Below, in pieces: positions 45,871 to 55,677 of a DNA stretch of 64,000 nt; within the stretch, counting starts at the first letter, position 1; each line of letters starts with the position of its first letter. The position numbers and the translations under genes are program-made. The notes under the pieces are model-generated. The model saw only the letters and a list, made by a program, of their open reading frames with translations. It was not told the DNA's origin and ran no database searches. Source of the stretch: Notospermus geniculatus (Eukaryota > Nemertea > Pilidiophora > Heteronemertea > Lineidae); the NCBI GenBank assembly GCA_002633025.1, contig NMRB01000761.1, positions 98,052 through 162,051 of the forward strand, given 5' to 3'.

Positions 45871-46439
45871 CTGTTGAGAGAGTTCTTAGCGAAGTTGAGA
45901 GGGTGACACAGTCCAACGATAGTTGGTTGTTTGAAGATAAATTCCGTGTTAACTTTATTCACGTTCGTCTACTTCGTGGTGGTACTATACTGATTCTAAA
46001 AGACTCGGTAGCTAATCTATGCAGACTAAATTATTCACGATCAATGTGACAAGTCACGTGGTGACGCTGTTTCGGATACCATTTAAAGCCGCCCTTTTGG
46101 TTAAGTGAAGGGAGTTGGTGCCGAGTTTGCTGAGAGTTGAATTGGAGTCGGAGTTGAGTTGGATTGGAGTGAGACTCGAGTTACAGTCCAGAACGTGTTC
46201 AAGGCAGAGCCAGTTCCAGCGGAAGATTGAGTAATTGGTGTGTGGAGTAACAACTACAACTATACCATGTGAGTACATTCAATAAATGTTTCATATGAAC
46301 TCCTGTCTGGTTATGAGTTCTTGCCCTGACAAGCAGGCTACGATCTAGCCCCGCGGCCTCTGGGTCGTCGTCACCATTATGCCCTTCCCCCGAACTCTGC
46401 TGAGCTGATAATGTAAAGCTTAGTTCAGTACCTATTCAC
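45871..46439. other. Non-coding stretch within the array
   Basis: No coding block of the neighbouring families continues here. A polyadenylation-like AATAAA is at about 46281. See the rejected LTR idea. Confidence 0.4.
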
Positions 46440-47137
46440 GAGGAATTGCATCTCTCGACAAAAGAATTAAAGAAAAATCCTGTTTTATTGGAAGTAAAAA
46501 ACCGGGACGAGCTTTGCCTTCATGGGCGATAGTCACGGGCAAAGCTCGTCTCGAAGATCACCCTAAATACGAAAGTATAAAGAAAGGACGGCATATACAA
46601 AAAACACTGGCTGAAGATCTCCACGAAAAAGCCGGCGTACCACAGACAAAATGCGGCATAAAAGAAATGAGGCAATTTCAAAGTGTGCTGACACCCAATT
46701 TTCAATTGGTTGTCTTTTCTAGTCAATATTTTAATTGCGTTTTGTATAAATGGCCTCCGGATCAAAAACAAATCAATATTTATCACTATAACGATCATTA
46801 TGCCTGTAAATATTACCAAAATGACTGCCTTTTTGGAAAGGTCTTATTATTGCGTGCATTGTAACAAAGGCTATCAAAATGACAAACAGCACAAGTGCGA
46901 TGCGACGTGCTCCTGTTGTAAATCGCCCGACGGTAATAATTGTACTGTCGAAAAATGGAAAAACTGTGATCTGTGCAATAGAATTTTCAAGAGTCAAACA
47001 TGCTTTGACAACCAGTTGATTCCAAACAATGCGGGCAATAGAGAGTGTGATTTATTTACAAGGTGTGACAACTGTAAAAAGGTGGACGACAGACGAATAG
47101 AGCATGTCCGCTTTGCATCCTACTGTAATACCTGCGA
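46440..47137 (+). pseudogene. Polinton-type DNA polymerase B, N-terminal part, second locus
   Basis: Blocks in order: WAIVTGKARLEDHPKY, IKKGRHIQK, LAEDLHEKAGVPQTKCGI, EMRQFQSVLTPNFQLVV, INIYHYNDHY, then after a frameshift near 46800 TAFLERSYYCVHCNKGYQN, CDATCSCCKSPDGNNC, WKNCDLCNRIFKSQTCF, RCDNCKKVDD. This is the same N-terminal region as 43060-44030 but diverged, so a second polymerase gene is present. It is cut at about 47137, where a U1 copy begins. Confidence 0.75.
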
Positions 47138-47678
47138 AAGACTTTCGCGTTGGCGTTGCGACGGCTTTGCGCAAACTCTGTATTCTGTACGCCACCCAGC
47201 GCTTCATGACCCGTGGTTCGACGGGTACTTTGCTATACCCACCCAAATTCCCAACTGGTTGGCCTACCACGACGTGGAACACCCGGAGTAGAAGGAGCTG
47301 CTGAAGCTGATTAAAGCTTTCAAGCAATTCATGAGAAAGAATGAGGTAGGGCAGTGTTTTTATTGTGCGGAGGTTGACTTCAACCTCACCCTCCACGAGG
47401 ATGAGAAGGAGGTTGAGGGGGGACGGTGGTAACGCACCGCCTGACGGGGACAATGTAATCATGAATTTCCTGACCCCCTTCAACAGAGGGCCGCAATGCA
47501 GAAAGCGCATTTTGCGGCCAAATGGAAGGCCCGTGCTTCCGCCACGTCTGTATATAGGCCTAATACTACCGTCGCCGCCGTGAACGCTCCAATCGGAGCT
47601 TCATCGTCACGGCCGCCAACAACGCAGCCGCAAGCCCGAGCCGAACAGCGTGCCGCATCGTCGGAATGCATTCCATAA
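47138..47678 (+). pseudogene. U1 family, copy 3
   Basis: Starts directly after the polymerase fragment (FRVGVATALRKLCILY in place of the usual LTFSE block), shifts frame near 47290 to KELLKLIKAFKQFMRKNEVGQC and VDFNLTLHEDEKEVEG, then shows KAHFAAKWKARASATS and a threonine/alanine/proline-rich end RPPTTQPQARAEQRAASSE with a stop at 47676-47678. This stop overlaps the start of U2 at 47666 by 13 bases. Confidence 0.55.
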
Positions 47679-48215
47679 TCGTCATCGATGACCGCTACTA
47701 CATGTACTACTGCTACTACATCAATGGCACCTACGTCAACGTAGTTTTACGATCTGTCGACAACAAGCATTCTAATGCCTTTAAGCCAGCACACGAGTTT
47801 AGCGTTAGGCGGAAACCAACTTCACAAAATTTACTCTAATTACGAAGGCGAATGCATCCCTTTTGCCTTGATGGGACAGGAACTCTCGAATTTAAAATGT
47901 ACCAAGAATGAGTCCGATCGTGTGATCGTACATGTACGACGGACCGTAGAATGTCCAGACGTGAAGGAACGCGTGTACATGTGGCAAATCGGTGACTATA
48001 AATATCTCTATGTGGTGGCTAAAACAACACTTCAGCAGGAAGGAACGACGACGTCGATGTCCGAGAGTGACAGCATCGAGATTTATTTAAGAGAACATTG
48101 TACACGCACCCCTTGGCGAGATGAAGTACACCCGTATGTATGTCCAGGGAATGCCATGGTCACTTTAAGTTTAGAGGCTTTAGACAAGTTGCACGCCGGT
48201 GCTTCAAAAATGTTA
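47666..48215 (+). pseudogene. U2 family, N-terminal part, copy 3
   Basis: ATG at 47666 opens 57 codons (MHSIIVIDDRYYMYYCYYIN, VNVVLRSVDNKH), stops at 47837, and resumes one frame over as YEGECIPFALMGQELSNLK, RTVECPDVKERVYMWQIGDY, VAKTTLQQEGTTTSMSES, IEIYLREHC, TPWRDEVHPYVCPGNAMVTL. It breaks at about 48215. The conserved parts match 51960-52290 and 52620-52680. The tyrosine-rich start and the WQIGDYKYLY beta-like block give no family match. Confidence 0.5.
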
Positions 48216-48570
48216 CAAACACATAACATGCAATCCATCCCCATCCCCTCCCCCCCCCCCAAAAAAAACGTTCTTACTGCGTTTCGAACACGAGATTACT
48301 ATAGACTGAATTTTTGCGCATGGTTGCAGTGTAAAATTCAAGTGCTTTAATCTGTTTCAAGCAGCGGAGGCAGCATTTTGCTGACAAATTACGGAGCGTA
48401 AAAGCACGCGTTATTTTCAGAAGGATACGAGAAGGTGAAAAGAGAATACTTTTTTATTGCACGCATATTTTTTTTCAGAACGCACCGCGTATTATACACA
48501 CACACACATCGAAAGCCATCCCCTGATTTTTTGATTCGTCAAAAAGGAAGAAAATGCACATAGATAAGGT

Positions 48571-48887
48571 GAGTAAATTCTCACGGAAAACGATTGGCCG
48601 AGGATGATACTGTTGCCGCTAGCGTTGACATCTATTTTCAAGGCGCGTCAACTGTTCTTGTCATCTTGACTATACCAAAAATAGATAAGCTTTGGCATCG
48701 TGTACCAGTAGAAGCAGTGTACCGTCTATATAAAAAATTGAACAAGAGTGCAAAAATATGTACGCATGTTCAGTTTGGGAAAAAACTTCGAGAATCCCAG
48801 CGTATTGAAGCATACAAACAGAGATGTGATGGTGATGTTTTACCTTCGAACAGCGAATCTCATGAGGCGATGGAGAGTCCATTTTGA
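48571..48887 (+). CDS. Hypothetical protein (unknown)
   Basis: An open frame of about 105 codons without an ATG start, reading LAEDDTVAASVDIYFQGAST, VLVILTIPKIDKLWHRVPVE, AVYRLYKKLNKSAKICTHVQ and ending EAMESPF. A small exon-like ATGCACATAGATAAG|GTGAGT lies just upstream (48554-48568). No family recognised; single copy in this window. Confidence 0.3.
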
Positions 48888-48934
48888 GCAATTATAATTG
48901 GCGAATCTCAGCTTCCTCGTAGTCGCAGAGCACG

Positions 48935-49278
48935 CCATCTCGTCTGTAACTGGAACTGGAACTGTCAGGAAATGTACTTTTGAATGTGACTTGTCCAGCC
49001 GAAGAAGTCATGCTGCATCCGCAATCAATCGCGACACCACACAGCCCTACACGACACGTAGGCCTACTACGTGGAACGCGTGTTAGGCCTACGAAGATGA
49101 AGAGAGGGAGGCCTTCGTACATTGCCAATTGTTCGGGAGGAAGGACGGCGAACGTGAGCGCGTGGTGAGTGATCCATACTTTGGGCAGAGGGTGTGTACT
49201 GAGTGTGCAAAGGCATACCTAACAATGGTCACCATGCACGAAGATAAGGGGTATCTTGAACCCTTCCTCGACTCGCTT
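48935..49278 (+). pseudogene. U6-tail and U7 fragment before a polymerase piece
   Basis: PAEEVMLHPQSIATPHSPT resembles the tail behind U6 at 51750-51830 (PIEEVMPHLQPVATPPSPP). It is followed by EDEEREAFVHCQLFGRKDG and VVSDPYFGQRVCTECAKAYL, TMVTMHEDKGYLEPFLDSL with stop at 49279. The QRVCTECA motif resembles QRVCEECA in U3, which suggests related cysteine proteins. Confidence 0.4.
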
Positions 49279-49795
49279 TGACCTGGTTGAAAGCGTTCGA
49301 CAGGTCAGATTTTGAATACTGCGAAATGGACACAGACTCATCATACATAGCCTTCAGCAGTTCTGATTGGAAAAGTCTCTTGAAGCCTTCGTTCAGAATT
49401 GATTTTTTGGCTCTGCAGTACAAGACTAATACCGGTACTAGTAATTTGTTTCATTGGTTCCCATAGGGCATTTGATAAGTGCACTCCTAGCTTTTTCAAA
49501 TTGGAATGGAGTGGTGAAGATATTGTTGGCCTATGTTCCAAGACATGTAATAGATGTTTTGTTTTCCATAACAGGGATGCAATTTGAGAGTTTAGATGAT
49601 TGTATTAGTGTGTCAGTAAACAGTATTAAGAAAAAGGTAAAAGCATACATTGGGGACATGTTCAGGAGAGCTATCAACAATTCTTCTAAATTACAGTGGT
49701 AGGCCAAAGTTAAACATCAGTTCATTCGTAGAGAGAAATATTTAGATGTAGTGAAAAATCCATTTGCTAGAAGAGCACTCACTCGTCTTAGATTA
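49151..49795. repeat. Tandem duplication, first unit
   Basis: Starts AACGTGAGCGCGTGGTGAG and repeats at 49884-50527 with a few substitutions. Each unit contains the end of U7, a polymerase motif-C fragment and the start of a LINE fragment. Confidence 0.9.
49279..49548 (+). pseudogene. Second-lineage DNA polymerase B, motif C fragment (copy P2d-1)
   Basis: LKAFDRSDFEYCEMDTDSSY carries the family-B motif C in the MDTDS form, followed by SLLKPSFRIDFLALQYK, HWFP, KCTPSFFKLEWSGEDIVGLC and SKT. This block order is that of the viral/organellar-type B polymerases found in adintovirus-like and related elements of marine invertebrates; it differs from the YDTDSC form at 41930. A frame change occurs after HWFP. 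It is cut by LINE sequence after SKT. Confidence 0.6.
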
Positions 49796-49883
49796 CATGT
49801 GGTTGGTTGATTTAGGTATGGTACCTAATTCTATTTAGGTATGATACCTAAATGGAGACTTTTGTCCACTCCGGCCTACGATA

Positions 49884-50527
49884 AACGTGAGCGCGTGGTG
49901 AGTGATCCATACTTTGGGCAGAGGGTGTGTACTGAGTGTGCAAAGGCATACCTAACAATGGTCATCATGCACGAAGATAAGGGGTATCTTGAACCCTTCC
50001 TCGACGCGCTTTGACCTGGTTGAAAGCGTTCGACAGGTCAGATTTTGAATACTGCGAAATGGACACAGACTCATCAAACATAGCCTTCAGCAGTTCTGAT
50101 TGGAAAAGTCTCTTGAAGCCTTCGTTCAGAATTGACTTTTTGGCTCTGCAGTACAAGACTAATACCGGTACTAGTAATTTGTTTCATTGGTTCCCATAAG
50201 GCATTTGATAAGTGCACTCCTAGCTTTTTCAAATTGGAATGGAGTGGTGAAGATATTGTTGGCCTATGTTCCAAGACATGTAATAGATGTTTTGTTTTCC
50301 ATGACAGGGATGAAGTTTGAGAGTTTAGATGATTGTATTAGTGTGTCAGTAAACAGTATTAAGAAAAAGGTAAAAGCATACATTGGGGACATGTTCAGGA
50401 GAGCTATCAACAATTCTTCTAAATTACAGTGGTATGCCGAAGTTAAACATCAGTTCATTCGTAGAGAGAAATATTTAGATGTAGTGAAGAATCCATTTGC
50501 TAGAAGAGCACTCACTCGTCTTAGATT
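49884..50527. repeat. Tandem duplication, second unit
   Basis: Counterpart of 49151-49795, 733 bases downstream. The LINE fragment continues intact from this unit. Confidence 0.9.
50012..50280 (+). pseudogene. Second-lineage DNA polymerase B, motif C fragment (copy P2d-2)
   Basis: Same as 49279-49548, with the same downstream break into LINE sequence, so the LINE junction predates the tandem duplication. Confidence 0.6.
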
Positions 50528-50834
50528 GTCAGATCACTGTTTTGATATTGAAAGAGGACGAAAGTTAAAAGTAGACAGAGACCAGCGGTTTTGCACCCAC
50601 TGTGATTCAGGAGAGATTGGGGATGAGCTACATATGCTTTTCAAATGTAACAATCAAAAATTTAAAGAAATTAGGGACAGAGCTACTAGTCAAATTTGTG
50701 AAGTTTTGGAATGTTTTTCTAAATTGAATACGAGGGATAAATTTTTATATTGCTTTTTGGCCGGGGATGTTGACATTTGTCACATTGTGGGGAATTTTGC
50801 GAATAAGATATTTATGTGCGTTAAGGGAGATTAA
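50281..50834 (+). CDS. LINE (non-LTR retrotransposon) C-terminal end of the reverse transcriptase ORF
   Basis: About 184 codons to TAA at 50832-50834. Features: a helical basic part (SIKKKVKAYIGDMFRRAINN), then RRALTRLRLSDHCFDIERGR and a C-terminal zinc knuckle with CTHCDSGEIGDELHMLFKC. This arrangement is typical of the region after the reverse transcriptase in many LINE clades. The catalytic part is missing (5' truncation, as usual for LINEs). The frame overlaps an unrelated polymerase fragment upstream. The first tandem unit has a shorter piece (49549-49795). Confidence 0.7.
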
Positions 50835-50988
50835 TTAATTCATGTCATGATTTTGTAGTTTGTAAATTGTACCTTCTTTTCATTTTGTAGGTTATAATTT
50901 GTATGCACTTTATTGTCGTTTGCACCAATGTGAATTACTATTTTACACGGTGACAATAAAGAATTATTATTATTATTATTATTATTAT
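50835..50988 (+). mobile_element. LINE 3' UTR with TTA-repeat tail
   Basis: ACGGTGACAATAAAGAATTA runs into an ATT repeat, the 3' end type of CR1/L2-like LINEs. The same tail recurs at 56609-56699. The N gap follows directly. Confidence 0.75.
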
Positions 50989-51492
50989 NNNNNNNNNNNN
51001 NNNNNNNNNNNNNNNNNNNNNNNNNNNNNNNNNNNNNNNNNNNNNNNNNNNNNNNNNNNNNNNNNNNNNNNNNNNNNNNNNNNNNNNNNNNNNNNNNNNN
51101 NNNNNNNNNNNNNNNNNNNNNNNNNNNNNNNNNNNNNNNNNNNNNNNNNNNNNNNNNNNNNNNNNNNNNNNNNNNNNNNNNNNNNNNNNNNNNNNNNNNN
51201 NNNNNNNNNNNNNNNNNNNNNNNNNNNNNNNNNNNNNNNNNNNNNNNNNNNNNNNNNNNNNNNNNNNNNNNNNNNNNNNNNNNNNNNNNNNNNNNNNNNN
51301 NNNNNNNNNNNNNNNNNNNNNNNNNNNNNNNNNNNNNNNNNNNNNNNNNNNNNNNNNNNNNNNNNNNNNNNNNNNNNNNNNNNNNNNNNNNNNNNNNNNN
51401 NNNNNNNNNNNNNNNNNNNNNNNNNNNNNNNNNNNNNNNNNNNNNNNNNNNNNNNNNNNNNNNNNNNNNNNNNNNNNNNNNNNNNNNNNNNN
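50989..51492. other. Assembly gap (504 N)
   Basis: Between a LINE tail and a U6 copy; both edges are repeats present elsewhere in the window. Confidence 1.
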
Positions 51493-51912
51493 AAAAAACG
51501 TGTGCATAAAGAAGATTGTCCACACACTGACAATCAGAGACGTAAGACAATTACCGAAGTCAATGCAAAGAGATGTTCTTGCAACGCTACAGGCCATAAG
51601 ACAACCGTTCGGGTGTGCAAGATGTAAAATGATCGGAAAATCACCAGATTGCGCAACGTGTATTGAAATAAAACATGTAGAGGACATTCTAAAACGAATG
51701 AACTGTTCAGAATAAACCGTAACTGTAACTGTCAAGAAATGTATCATTTGTCCAATTGAAGAAGTCATGCCGCACCTTCAGCCAGTGGCGACACCACCCA
51801 GCCCTCCACGAATACATCCAAGGACGGAGTTCGAACCCTCCAACCGAGACAACTCAGGCGATGACGTCTCCAGCAGAATGACTAGGATCGGACAGGACAC
51901 CACAGGACATTG
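51493..51912 (+). pseudogene. U6 family, copy 1 (5' end in gap) and its downstream tail
   Basis: 51493-51717 carries the last two thirds of U6 (VHTLTIRDVRQLPKSMQRDV, CARCKMIGKSPDCATC, ending MNCSE). After the stop the same frame stays open: TVTVKKCIICPIEEVMPH, then a proline/serine-rich part ending in DTTGH with stop at 51910-51912. The same tail follows the full U6 copy at 57877-58206. Confidence 0.45.
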
Positions 51913-52290
51913 ATCGAATGGAAACGGAAAAACGGATGTGTTTTGTGACGCTGTCATCCGTAATGGCGGGTGTACAAAATTACGAAGGCGAATGCATCCC
52001 TTTTGCCTTGACGGGACAGGAACTCTCGAATTTAAAGTGTACCAAGAACGAGTCCAATCGTGTGATCGTACGACGGACCGTAGAATGTCCGGACGTGAAG
52101 GAACGCGTGTACACGTGGCAAATCGGTGACTATAAATATCTCTATATGTATATGGTGGCTAAAACAACACTTCAGCAGGAAGGAACGACGACGTCGATGT
52201 CCGAGAGTGACGGCATCGAGATTTATTTAAGGGAACATTGTACACACACCCCTTGGCGAGATGAAGTACACCCGTATATATGTCCAGGGA

Positions 52291-52612
52291 GCGAATTTTT
52301 TTTCCTGAACCTTTCAGCAATGTATTGCGGACTTAGAGTATTTTCGAGACAGCCGGCAGCAAGGGTGGTGATTGTAAGTCTTATACAACAAATCTTATAT
52401 AATACCCATATAGTGCTACCCCTTACATAAACCTTTTCTTTTCTAGCCCTAACCGTAACCCTAACCCTAACCCTATCCCTAAACCTTACCCCCACGACCA
52501 CGCGCGTTGAAAAAGTGTTTTACTCCAAAGTAAGTGTCCCTCTTACGACTATAATAGTAACTACAAAATGTACAGTGTAATTTGCTGAAAGGTTCAGGAA
52601 AAAAAATTTCGC
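52291..52612. mobile_element. 322-bp MITE with 9-bp target duplication carrying telomere-like repeats
   Basis: GTCCAGGGA stands at 52282-52290 and 52613-52621, and the U2 copy at 48142-48152 has it once with the same flanks. The ends GCGAATTTTTTTTCCTGAAC and the inverse are about 30-bp inverted repeats. Inside, 52447-52488 is a CCCTAA array. The duplication length suggests a Mutator-type source. Confidence 0.88.
52447..52488. repeat. Interstitial telomere-type repeat (CCCTAA)n
   Basis: About seven CCCTAA units, some with a substitution, in the middle of the MITE. Confidence 0.85.
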
Positions 52613-53352
52613 GTCCAGGGAATGCCATGGTCACTTTAAGTTTAGAGGCTTTAGACACGTTGCACGCCTTGTGCATGCCATTGAACGAAGACGAAATGGA
52701 TTTCCGCATACAATTCATTGATGAACCCGAGGATGTGGACGCCCTAGTGCCTTCTTTGTTGCCGTCGGCGGATTTAAACGTTGACGCGGAAGAAAAGCCA
52801 GTTGACGAAGCAGCGTTGGCCACGAACTATGCCGGCAATATTATTGGCGGAGATACGACTTACATGTACGTCAATGGTGCCACCGCTGCTAACATCGACG
52901 GCGCCAATGACACCTCTACCAAAAACACTATTTTATGTCCACCCGACGTCGACGCAGGTGTCGATGGGGGAGTGCCTCACACGTTGGTTGAGGAGGAACT
53001 CGTCCTCCATCAAGCCCCAAACCCTAAGGAGACGGACAATTGTCGTGATCTCTTGAAGGCTTTGGAAGCGGGCGGTTTGGAAGTGGTGCAGGTTCCCGCT
53101 GCACAAATAGAGAACCACGATCCAGTACTCGATGTCGTTTTGAAGGAAATGAAAGATTTACCGGACTTGTTGCTGGATTATGGCTCTATTCCTGCAGCGA
53201 TTCAACAAACTGCGACGAGATCAGATGTGGAAGATTTTCTTCACCTCCAAGTAAATCAGCCAGCCAAACCAATGCTAAACCAACAGCCCTTCTTAGGGCC
53301 ACCCCAATTTATTAAGAGACCTGCACCTCGATTATGTTATCCTTGCTTATGA

Positions 53353-53689
53353 AATAAAATGTACACCGACATGTTCATCTACATCCAAAATGGTAAAAAG
53401 AAGATAAGTCCCAGTTGCACAAAATAAAATCCCCCACTTACATGTTCATCTACATCCAGAATGATAAATTGAGAAGGTAAGTCCCAGTTGCCCACAATAA
53501 AATTTCCCACTGACATGTTTCCGTTTTTCCCCCGTGTCATTTGTTTACTTTATCAAAAAATGGCACTTCGCTCACGCCCCGGATCCAAACTTGTGTTAAA
53601 GAAGAGAAAGAGAGCAGGTGAATCGCCTGTGAATGACAACATGCCCTCAACACCCATGATGCGCCATAAGTCACAGACAGCAGACTCCT
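53353..53689. other. Short repeat stretch between U2 and U3
   Basis: TACATGTTCATCTACATCCA with AAGTCCCAGTTGC and ACAATAAAAT occurs two to three times. Part of the 53488-53733 stretch is open but unrecognised. Confidence 0.4.
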
Positions 53690-53827
53690 ACCCCTGCTTA
53701 AAGAGGTCGACCCATCCTTTCTTCCCATCCTAAAGGAAGCACACGGCTTCATGATGACAAGTTCAAGGGCAGCATTTTCGCTGTTGAAGTGCCACAAATC
53801 TCATCATGTGGTGAGCGTACTGCCACG
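53690..53827 (+). pseudogene. Fragment of the U3 C-terminal region
   Basis: LPILKEAHGFMMTSSRAAFS, LLKCHKSHHVVS matches LPVLKEAHGFCMTSLRAALS, LLKFHKSHHVLS at 59055-59150. It lies just before the next U3 start, so U3 units were once in tandem. Confidence 0.45.
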
Positions 53828-54629
53828 ATGGAAAGCTTACATCATTCTCTACTTGTTGATCAAGCTAGACAGAAAATGACCTACTGCAATACCTGTACGA
53901 AACATCTTATGGTGATTGCTCGTGACTTTTGTCACAAGTCCTGCCTCTACAACATCTGTAGAGGCAGAGTTCAACATTGCATGGAAACCTTGCTGAGCAC
54001 CGAAGAATGCCGAAAGATGTACTTTCGCTTGCAATTTCCAACAAAGACCAAGGAAGACATCCCCGCCACTGGACACAGACAGCGAGTCTGTGAAGAATGT
54101 GCATGTGTATTCCTCAAAAGCAAGCCCGAACTTGATGACCAGGACGACATAGTAGCAGCAGCACTCACGGAGTGTAATGAGTGTACTACACTCATTGCAG
54201 GATGTGTGAAAAGACAGCGAACACAGAGCCAGATCCTGCGATGGTGCGCCGACTTTGGTCGATACGAAAGGATAAGGATCCTTTGCCTTGAATGGCCCAT
54301 TTCAAACAATTTCAAGCGGTACTTGATGCAGGATCATGCCGATCCTGAAGCCATGCTCGAGGCTCAGTTCCATACCATCATGGAGCTGATGAACCATCCG
54401 AGAAGTTACTTCACACGAGCCGATGCGACGGACAGCAGACTTTTGTCCCTACTGAGACGGGTAGCTCCGGACGTTCCTGCCCATGTTGAAGGAAGTGCAT
54501 GGATTCAGCATGACAAGTTTGAGGGCAGCGTTGTCGCTGCTAAAGTTTCACAAATCGCATCACATTTTGAACATTTCCAGATGCACAAAAATGGACTCTG
54601 CTATCAGTAAAAATTCGTTTCTGGGCTTG
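53828..54629 (+). CDS. U3 cysteine-rich protein (unknown), copy 1
   Basis: From the ATG at 53828 the frame is open for about 260 codons to TAA at 54608. It carries cysteine pairs (CNTCTKH, CHKSC, CRGRVQHC, VCEECAC, CNECTT) across the first 130 residues, suggesting several zinc-binding sites, then a helical part (LRWCADFGRYERIRILCLEW, FKRYLMQDHADPEAMLEAQF). Near the end (after LLSLLRRV) it is one frame off the copy at 58702-59210, so the last 50 residues are probably not native. It precedes the second polymerase lineage in both copies. Not recognised; a DNA-binding or capsid-accessory role is possible only by position. Confidence 0.5.
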
Positions 54630-55309
54630 ACTCAAAATGGACAATGACACATTTGAAATCACCAGTTCTCCACAATCTATCAGACTTGACTCACCAATGC
54701 AGGTTGGTTTCTTTGTCTATGGATATGCAAAGCTTAGGATGCTGGAGTTCTATTATGATTTCATATTAACATATGGTTGAAAGAGTTTGACAAGTCAGAT
54801 TTTGAATACTGCGAAATGGACACAGACTCATCATACATAGCCTTCAGTATTTCTGATTGGAAGTCTCTTTAAGCCTTCTTTCAGAATTGACTTTTTGGCT
54901 CTGCAGTACAAGCCTAATAATGTGTTTCATTGGTTCCCAAAGGAGTGTTGTGCAAAAGGCATTTGATAAGTGTAGGCTACTCCAGGCTTTTTCAAATTGG
55001 AATGGAGTGGTGAAGGTATTGTTGGTCTGTGTTCCAAGACATATTTCTGCTTTCGGAGTGAATCTGTTAAGCACAGCTGTAAAAGAATACAACAGAAGCG
55101 CAATCAACTCACCAAATCACACTACCTGGATGTTTCAACATCACAGCAAAGTGGTAATGGTATGAATAGGGGCTTTCGTGTTGTTGAACGTGTTCTCAGA
55201 TATGAGCAGCTTCGAACAGGTTGAGCAGCTTCGAACAGGTCTTAACTATTTCTATCCTAAACGCAGGGTTCTATCTGACAGCATCAGCACTGTGACCCTT
55301 TCTATTTAA
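54630..55309 (+). pseudogene. Second-lineage DNA polymerase B, C-terminal part (copy P2a)
   Basis: Blocks in order, with frame changes: MDNDTFEITS, PMQVGFFVYGYAKLRMLEFY, SDFEYCEMDTDSSY (motif C), EWSGEGIVGLCSKTYFCFRS, KRNQLTKSHYLDVSTSQQ, NRGFRVVERVLRYEQLRTG, LNYFYPKRRVLSDS. The end is complete (stop near 55309). At least three shifts and a small duplication near 55215 make it non-functional. Same lineage as 49279-49548, 56700-56951 and 59211-59876. Confidence 0.65.
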
Positions 55310-55447
55310 GTTGGACGATGCACGGGCCCCCAAGGCCTATGGAACGTGAGGGTTGCGTACAAACTGCCAAACTACCACAAATTGTTAGGCGTTCTATTGG
55401 CGCTACACAGTTTCTTGGATGAGTTGAAGGGAAAAGAGAGCACAATA

Positions 55448-55677
55448 AAGTCTGGCAACATCTATCTTTGACCTAATGGAATGCGGAAGTTAGAAAATTG
55501 ATCGTTGGATTTTCCACGGACCTTTAATCACACACGGCTATTGAATGACCGGTGGACAACGCGAACAATCGAGGAACGACCACAAGTGATCCATAGGCAT
55601 GATTAAAAACCGCAAAGCTCTGCTACATTACATGACTTCCGCATTCCATTAGGTCAAAGATAGATGTTGCCAGACTT
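55448..55677. mobile_element. TA-flanked MITE (230 bp, 42-bp perfect TIRs)
   Basis: Ends AAGTCTGGCAACATCTATC and exact inverse, TA at 55446-55447 and 55678-55679. The paralogous sequence near 60013-60025 is uninterrupted with a single TA. Perfect arms indicate recent insertion, after the 54.1-56.6 / 58.7-60.9 kb duplication. Confidence 0.9.

Larger units (their letters stand above)
51918..53352 (+). pseudogene. U2 family, longest copy (interrupted by a MITE)
   Basis: The coding blocks run YEGECIPFALTGQELSNLK, ECPDVKERVYTWQIGDY, TTLQQEGTTTSMSES, EIYLREHC, VHPYICPG, are interrupted at 52291-52612, and resume NAMVTLSLEALDTLHALCMP, EDEMDFRIQFIDEPEDVDAL, an acidic linker, EEELVLHQAPNPKETDNC, LEAGGLEVVQVPAAQIENHD, LPDLLLDYGS, to a stop at 53350-53352 after LCYPCL. 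Apart from the insert and an upstream frame change the frame is open for over 400 codons. The protein is acidic in its second half. I recognise no family. The first 40 bases differ from copy 3, so the start is uncertain. Confidence 0.55.

Noticed and set aside
45872-46329. A TG...CA bounded stretch with AATAAA near 46281 that looked like a solo LTR
   Set aside because: No matching 4-6 base target duplication (TTAAC against AGCAG), no second copy in the window, and no TATA box in the right place.
50899-51768. Long open frames across the N gap
   Set aside because: They consist of undetermined bases and have no support.
51828-51850. B-box-like GGTTCGAACTCC on the minus strand
   Set aside because: It lies in the proline-rich coding tail of U6, without an A box or cloverleaf.
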